Shown here one piece after another: positions 62,213 to 64,000 of a stretch of 64,000 nucleotides of DNA (position 1 is the first letter of the stretch; the number at the start of each line of letters is the position of its first letter). The stretch lies in the NCBI GenBank assembly GCA_016125095.1, contig WGMK01000013.1:248001-312000 (forward strand), in the 5' to 3' direction. Both the position numbers and the translations under genes were made by a program. Under the pieces are notes generated by a model. That model saw only the letters and a program-made list of their open reading frames with translations, was not told where the DNA came from and did not search any database. Origin of the DNA: Candidatus Hydrogenedens sp. (GTDB taxonomy: Bacteria; Hydrogenedentota; Hydrogenedentia; Hydrogenedentales; JAEUWI01).

Positions 62213-62527
62213 TTAGAGGATGTTCAAGAGCCGTTCGGCGACCTTGGCCACGACTTCGGGGTCTTTGTACGCGCCGGATTCGATGCGCTCGCGCGCGGCG
62301 GCTACTTTCTCCGCCCTGAGTTCCGGCTGTATACGCGACTGCGCGATGATGCGGCTCAACTCTGCGGCGGCTTGCGCCTCCGAGCTGATCTTGACACCGT
62401 CGCCGCTCGATGCGGAACCGCTGGAAACCTCGCTGGCCTCTGAAGCGGATTCACGCTCGTTCCGAGCCTTGGCCGGTCCTTCAGACTTCGGCTCGGGAAT
62501 CCCGCCAAGTCCTGATATACCAACCAT
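62213..62527 (-). CDS. flgM: Anti-sigma-28 factor FlgM
   Basis: This 104-residue protein starts at the ATG at 62527, with AAGGAG eight bases before. The C-terminal half has VKISSEAQAAAELSRIIAQSRIQPELRAEKVAAARERIESGAYKDPEVVAKVAERLL, the FlgM sigma-28-binding region. The N-terminal half is flexible and Ser/Glu-rich. It is preceded by a near-perfect sigma-28 promoter, so it is likely under the control of the factor it inhibits, as in Salmonella. It is separated from the flagellar operon by about 25 kb. Confidence 0.9.
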   Translation of the reverse strand: MVGISGLGGIPEPKSEGPAKARNERESASEASEVSSGSASSGDGVKISSEAQAAAELSRIIAQSRIQPELRAEKVAAARERIESGAYKDPEVVAKVAERLLNIL

Positions 62528-62581
62528 TTCCACACTCCTTGTGCAAGCTTCGGGTACATCCCGGAGACTTTCCAACTCTTT

Positions 62582-62608
62582 TTATCGGCATTCGAGCCGG
62601 AAACTTGA
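62582..62608 (-). promoter_or_regulatory. Sigma-28 (FliA) promoter of flgM
   Basis: The minus strand reads TCAAGTTT (62608-62601), 11 bases, GCCGATAA (62589-62582). This matches the sigma-28 consensus (TAAAGTTT, 11, GCCGATAA) in all but one base. It lies about 55 bases before the flgM ATG. Confidence 0.85.
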
Positions 62609-62700
62609 GCCCATCCGTGGGCTTTCAACAGCCGAAGTCTAGCATGTTCTCGCCGAAAGAGTAAACAAAAATGTGTAAACAGCCGACTGGAAGAGACTTA

Positions 62701-62785
62701 GGGGACCTATGGGACGGATGAGACCGATAGGATTACCCCGGCAAAGAGGTCCGATAGGCCGCATCGGTCGCAGAGGTCGCATGCA
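62701..62785. repeat. Degenerate short repeats (GGACC/CCGATAGG type)
   Basis: The stretch repeats imperfect variants of GACCTATGGGAC, AGACCGATAGG and AGGTCCGATAGG. It lies next to the stop of the 62787 gene. Copies are too irregular for CRISPR. Confidence 0.35.
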
Positions 62786-62786
62786 T

Positions 62787-63470
62787 TCAGCGCTGCACCC
62801 AGACCTGCGTTTCCTGATACACCGGCGGCACCCAGACCTGATGCGTCTCGTAGTGGCCGAGAATTACGCTGTTCGAATAAGGATCGCGCTGGTCGGGCAC
62901 CCAGACCTGCTGGTTCACGTAGCGTCCGGGTTGCACGACGACGCGCTGGGTCTGCCAATAGCCGGCCGGGGCAGGCGGAGGCGGGCACGCCGCCACCGGG
63001 GCGCTCTGCACATAGCCGCCGCGCTGTGAATCGGCCAGGATTCCGACCACGCCCACGACAGCATTCGAGATGATGGCTGCGCGTTCGTTCTTGAGGTATT
63101 CCTCCTCGCGGTCGTTACGGTAATCCAGGTAGTTTTTTCGCTCGCGGATGCGGGCGGCCTCATTCAGGGCATTGCCCAGACGGTCGCCGTTGTAGCCGTT
63201 GTAGCGGCCGTTGCCGTTGGCCTGCCGGATGGCGTCGAGAATCGGCGTATTCGAGCTGTAGCCTTTGCTGGAGCGCGAGTTGGCCAGAATCCGCCCGGCA
63301 TCGCGCAATACCTCGGTCGAGCCGCGGTGGCTGCGCGCGAGGGATGCGGGCGCCTTGCCGCGCGTGCTGGAGCGGGCAGCGCGCCGGAAGTCGTCCGCGC
63401 TGGCGGCGGGCGCCAGCAATCCCAATACCATGGCCCCGATTGCGCCTGTGATGATAATTCGCTTGAACAT
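62787..63470 (-). CDS. Small secreted protein with C-terminal QVWVP repeats
   Basis: I start this 227-residue protein at the ATG at 63470, which opens a signal peptide (MFKRIIITGAIGAMVLGLLAPAASA). The middle contains RSHRGSTEVLRDAGRILANSR and a charged helix (RIRERKNYLDYRNDREEEYLKNE), followed by a hydrophobic segment and a Pro-rich linker. The C-terminus repeats QVWVPDQ, QVWVPP, QVWVQR, a pattern seen in exported proteins of unknown function. No family is recognised with confidence. Confidence 0.7.
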   Translation of the reverse strand: MFKRIIITGAIGAMVLGLLAPAASADDFRRAARSSTRGKAPASLARSHRGSTEVLRDAGRILANSRSSKGYSSNTPILDAIRQANGNGRYNGYNGDRLGNALNEAARIRERKNYLDYRNDREEEYLKNERAAIISNAVVGVVGILADSQRGGYVQSAPVAACPPPPAPAGYWQTQRVVVQPGRYVNQQVWVPDQRDPYSNSVILGHYETHQVWVPPVYQETQVWVQR

Positions 63471-63558
63471 TGTCGTATCTCCCAAGTTGATACCCGTCCA
63501 TCCAGACGGACCGCGCGCGGAGATATTCACTTTTTCAGGCGATTCCAGGGAAAAAGAA

Positions 63559-63639
63559 AAGAGGCCTGATACGTTGCCGCACCAGGCCTCCGCGGAAGGA
63601 GAAGCGCCATTGAGGCGCTGACCACTTGGATTATACCAC
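63559..63639 (-). other. Hairpin element 1 (tandem copy, possible structured RNA)
   Basis: The minus strand contains AGCGCC/GGCGCT, then the conserved TTCTCCTTCCGCG, then GAGGCCTG...CAGGCCTC (8-base stem, 14-base loop, 63561-63590) and TTTTCTTTTT. The last part looks like an intrinsic terminator. A near-identical copy is at 63686-63766. Confidence 0.6.
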
Positions 63640-63685
63640 AGATTTCCAGAGTGCAAATGGGGGAGGAAGCCAGCGCGCAAAATAT

Positions 63686-63766
63686 AAGAGGCCTGATACG
63701 AAACCGCACCAGGCCTCCGCGGAAGGAGAAACGCCACATGTGGCGCTGACCGTTCCGATTCTACCA
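63686..63766 (-). other. Hairpin element 2 (tandem copy, possible structured RNA)
   Basis: It has the same layout as element 1 with the same stem GAGGCCTG/CAGGCCTC (63688-63717) and the conserved TTCTCCTTCCGCGG block. The loop triplet differs (TTT against CAA), and the T-run is weaker. It lies just downstream of glpK. Confidence 0.6.
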
Positions 63767-63811
63767 CGCGGACTACCGCTTGGCAAGTAGGAAAATTGGC
63801 GGTAGCAGTGG

Positions 63812-64000
63812 CTATCCCAGCTCGGAGCGGGTGCGGCGCACGGCGTCTTCCCAGCCCGCAAGTGCTTGCTGGCGTTGATCTTCCGACCATTGGGGCAGGA
63901 ATCGCCTGTCTTCCTTCCACACTTTTCGTATCTCGTCCTTGTCGCTCCAGAACCCGACCGCCAGCCCGGCCAGATAGGCCGCTCCAAGTGCTGTGGTTTC
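63812..64000 (-). CDS. glpK: Glycerol kinase, C-terminal end (partial)
   Basis: The last 62 codons are visible; the gene runs off the right edge. The sequence [20 protein letters not shown] and then [30 protein letters not shown] matches the C-terminus of glycerol kinase (E-T-x-A-L-G-A-A...W...A-V-x-R). The enzyme phosphorylates glycerol to sn-glycerol 3-phosphate. It ends TAG at 63814-63812. Confidence 0.85.
   Translation of the reverse strand, partial: ETTALGAAYLAGLAVGFWSDKDEIRKVWKEDRRFLPQWSEDQRQQALAGWEDAVRRTRSELG

Noticed and set aside
62701..62785. CRISPR-like short repeats
   Set aside because: The units vary in length and sequence and are not separated by spacers of constant size.

Overview
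The window is a GC-rich stretch of a chromosome from a Gram-negative, flagellated bacterium that encodes outer-membrane assembly factors (BamD-like, LptE-like), a flagellum and lipoproteins. Two secreted proteins end in the same paired motif LSELLRxxQ(F/L/I)(Y/F)N followed by EDG(Y/F), and one has Glu-Gly-rich linkers between EF-hand modules. I associate that style with Candidatus Hydrogenedentota and its PVC/FCB-adjacent relatives. This placement is inference; the window holds no rRNA or other marker that would settle it. Gene packing is tight, with many 4-base ATGA overlaps and convergent genes that share CTAG stop codons.

Layout: 1-10155 holds secreted surface proteins (a partial cadherin-like/beta-helix giant, a small dockerin-like protein, a 1052-residue EF-hand protein) around a PilT-like motor ATPase. 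10426-13028 is an envelope/replication operon (bamD-like, lptE-like, holA). 13025-20498 contains a sulfatase-like protein, an m5U methyltransferase, an MFS transporter, a conserved unknown, a 2-oxoglutarate oxygenase/ATP-grasp fusion and, convergent to it, a protein with a PqqD-like domain and a long AAE-repeat tail. 20598-23758 encodes a lipase-maturation-factor homologue, a crotonase and an SDR. A REP-associated tyrosine transposase (24038-24598) sits between two palindromic repeats. 24870-37333 is a flagellar cluster on the minus strand: flgB, flgC, fliE, fliF, fliG, fliH, fliI, fliJ, a motE-like gene, fliK, flgD, a TIGR02530-type gene and flgE. It is interrupted by one opposite-strand yhhN gene. 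An anti-sigma-28 flgM gene lies far away at 62213-62527 behind a near-perfect sigma-28 promoter.

37625-45700 carries a YjfB-like small motility protein, a lipase, two glycosyltransferases, a glycoside-hydrolase-like lipoprotein and a beta-helix protein, interspersed with foldback repeats built on GACAGGAT. A hicBA toxin-antitoxin pair lies between two of these repeats.

The most novel-looking unit is 46580-50273 on the minus strand. Behind a strong sigma-70-type promoter there are four very short peptide genes (43, 57, 64 and 39 residues), three of them with a shared N-terminal leader motif. They are followed by two GNAT acetyltransferases, a CPBP/CAAX-type membrane protease and an ABC ATPase. 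This looks like an undescribed ribosomal-peptide system in which peptides are made, possibly acetylated, processed and exported. The function is inference.

50800-56845 is glutamate synthase (gltB-gltD). The remainder carries a small conserved protein, a saccharopine-dehydrogenase-like oxidoreductase, recD2, a glycosyltransferase with TPRs, flgM, a small secreted protein behind tandem hairpin elements, and the C-terminal end of glycerol kinase running off the right edge.
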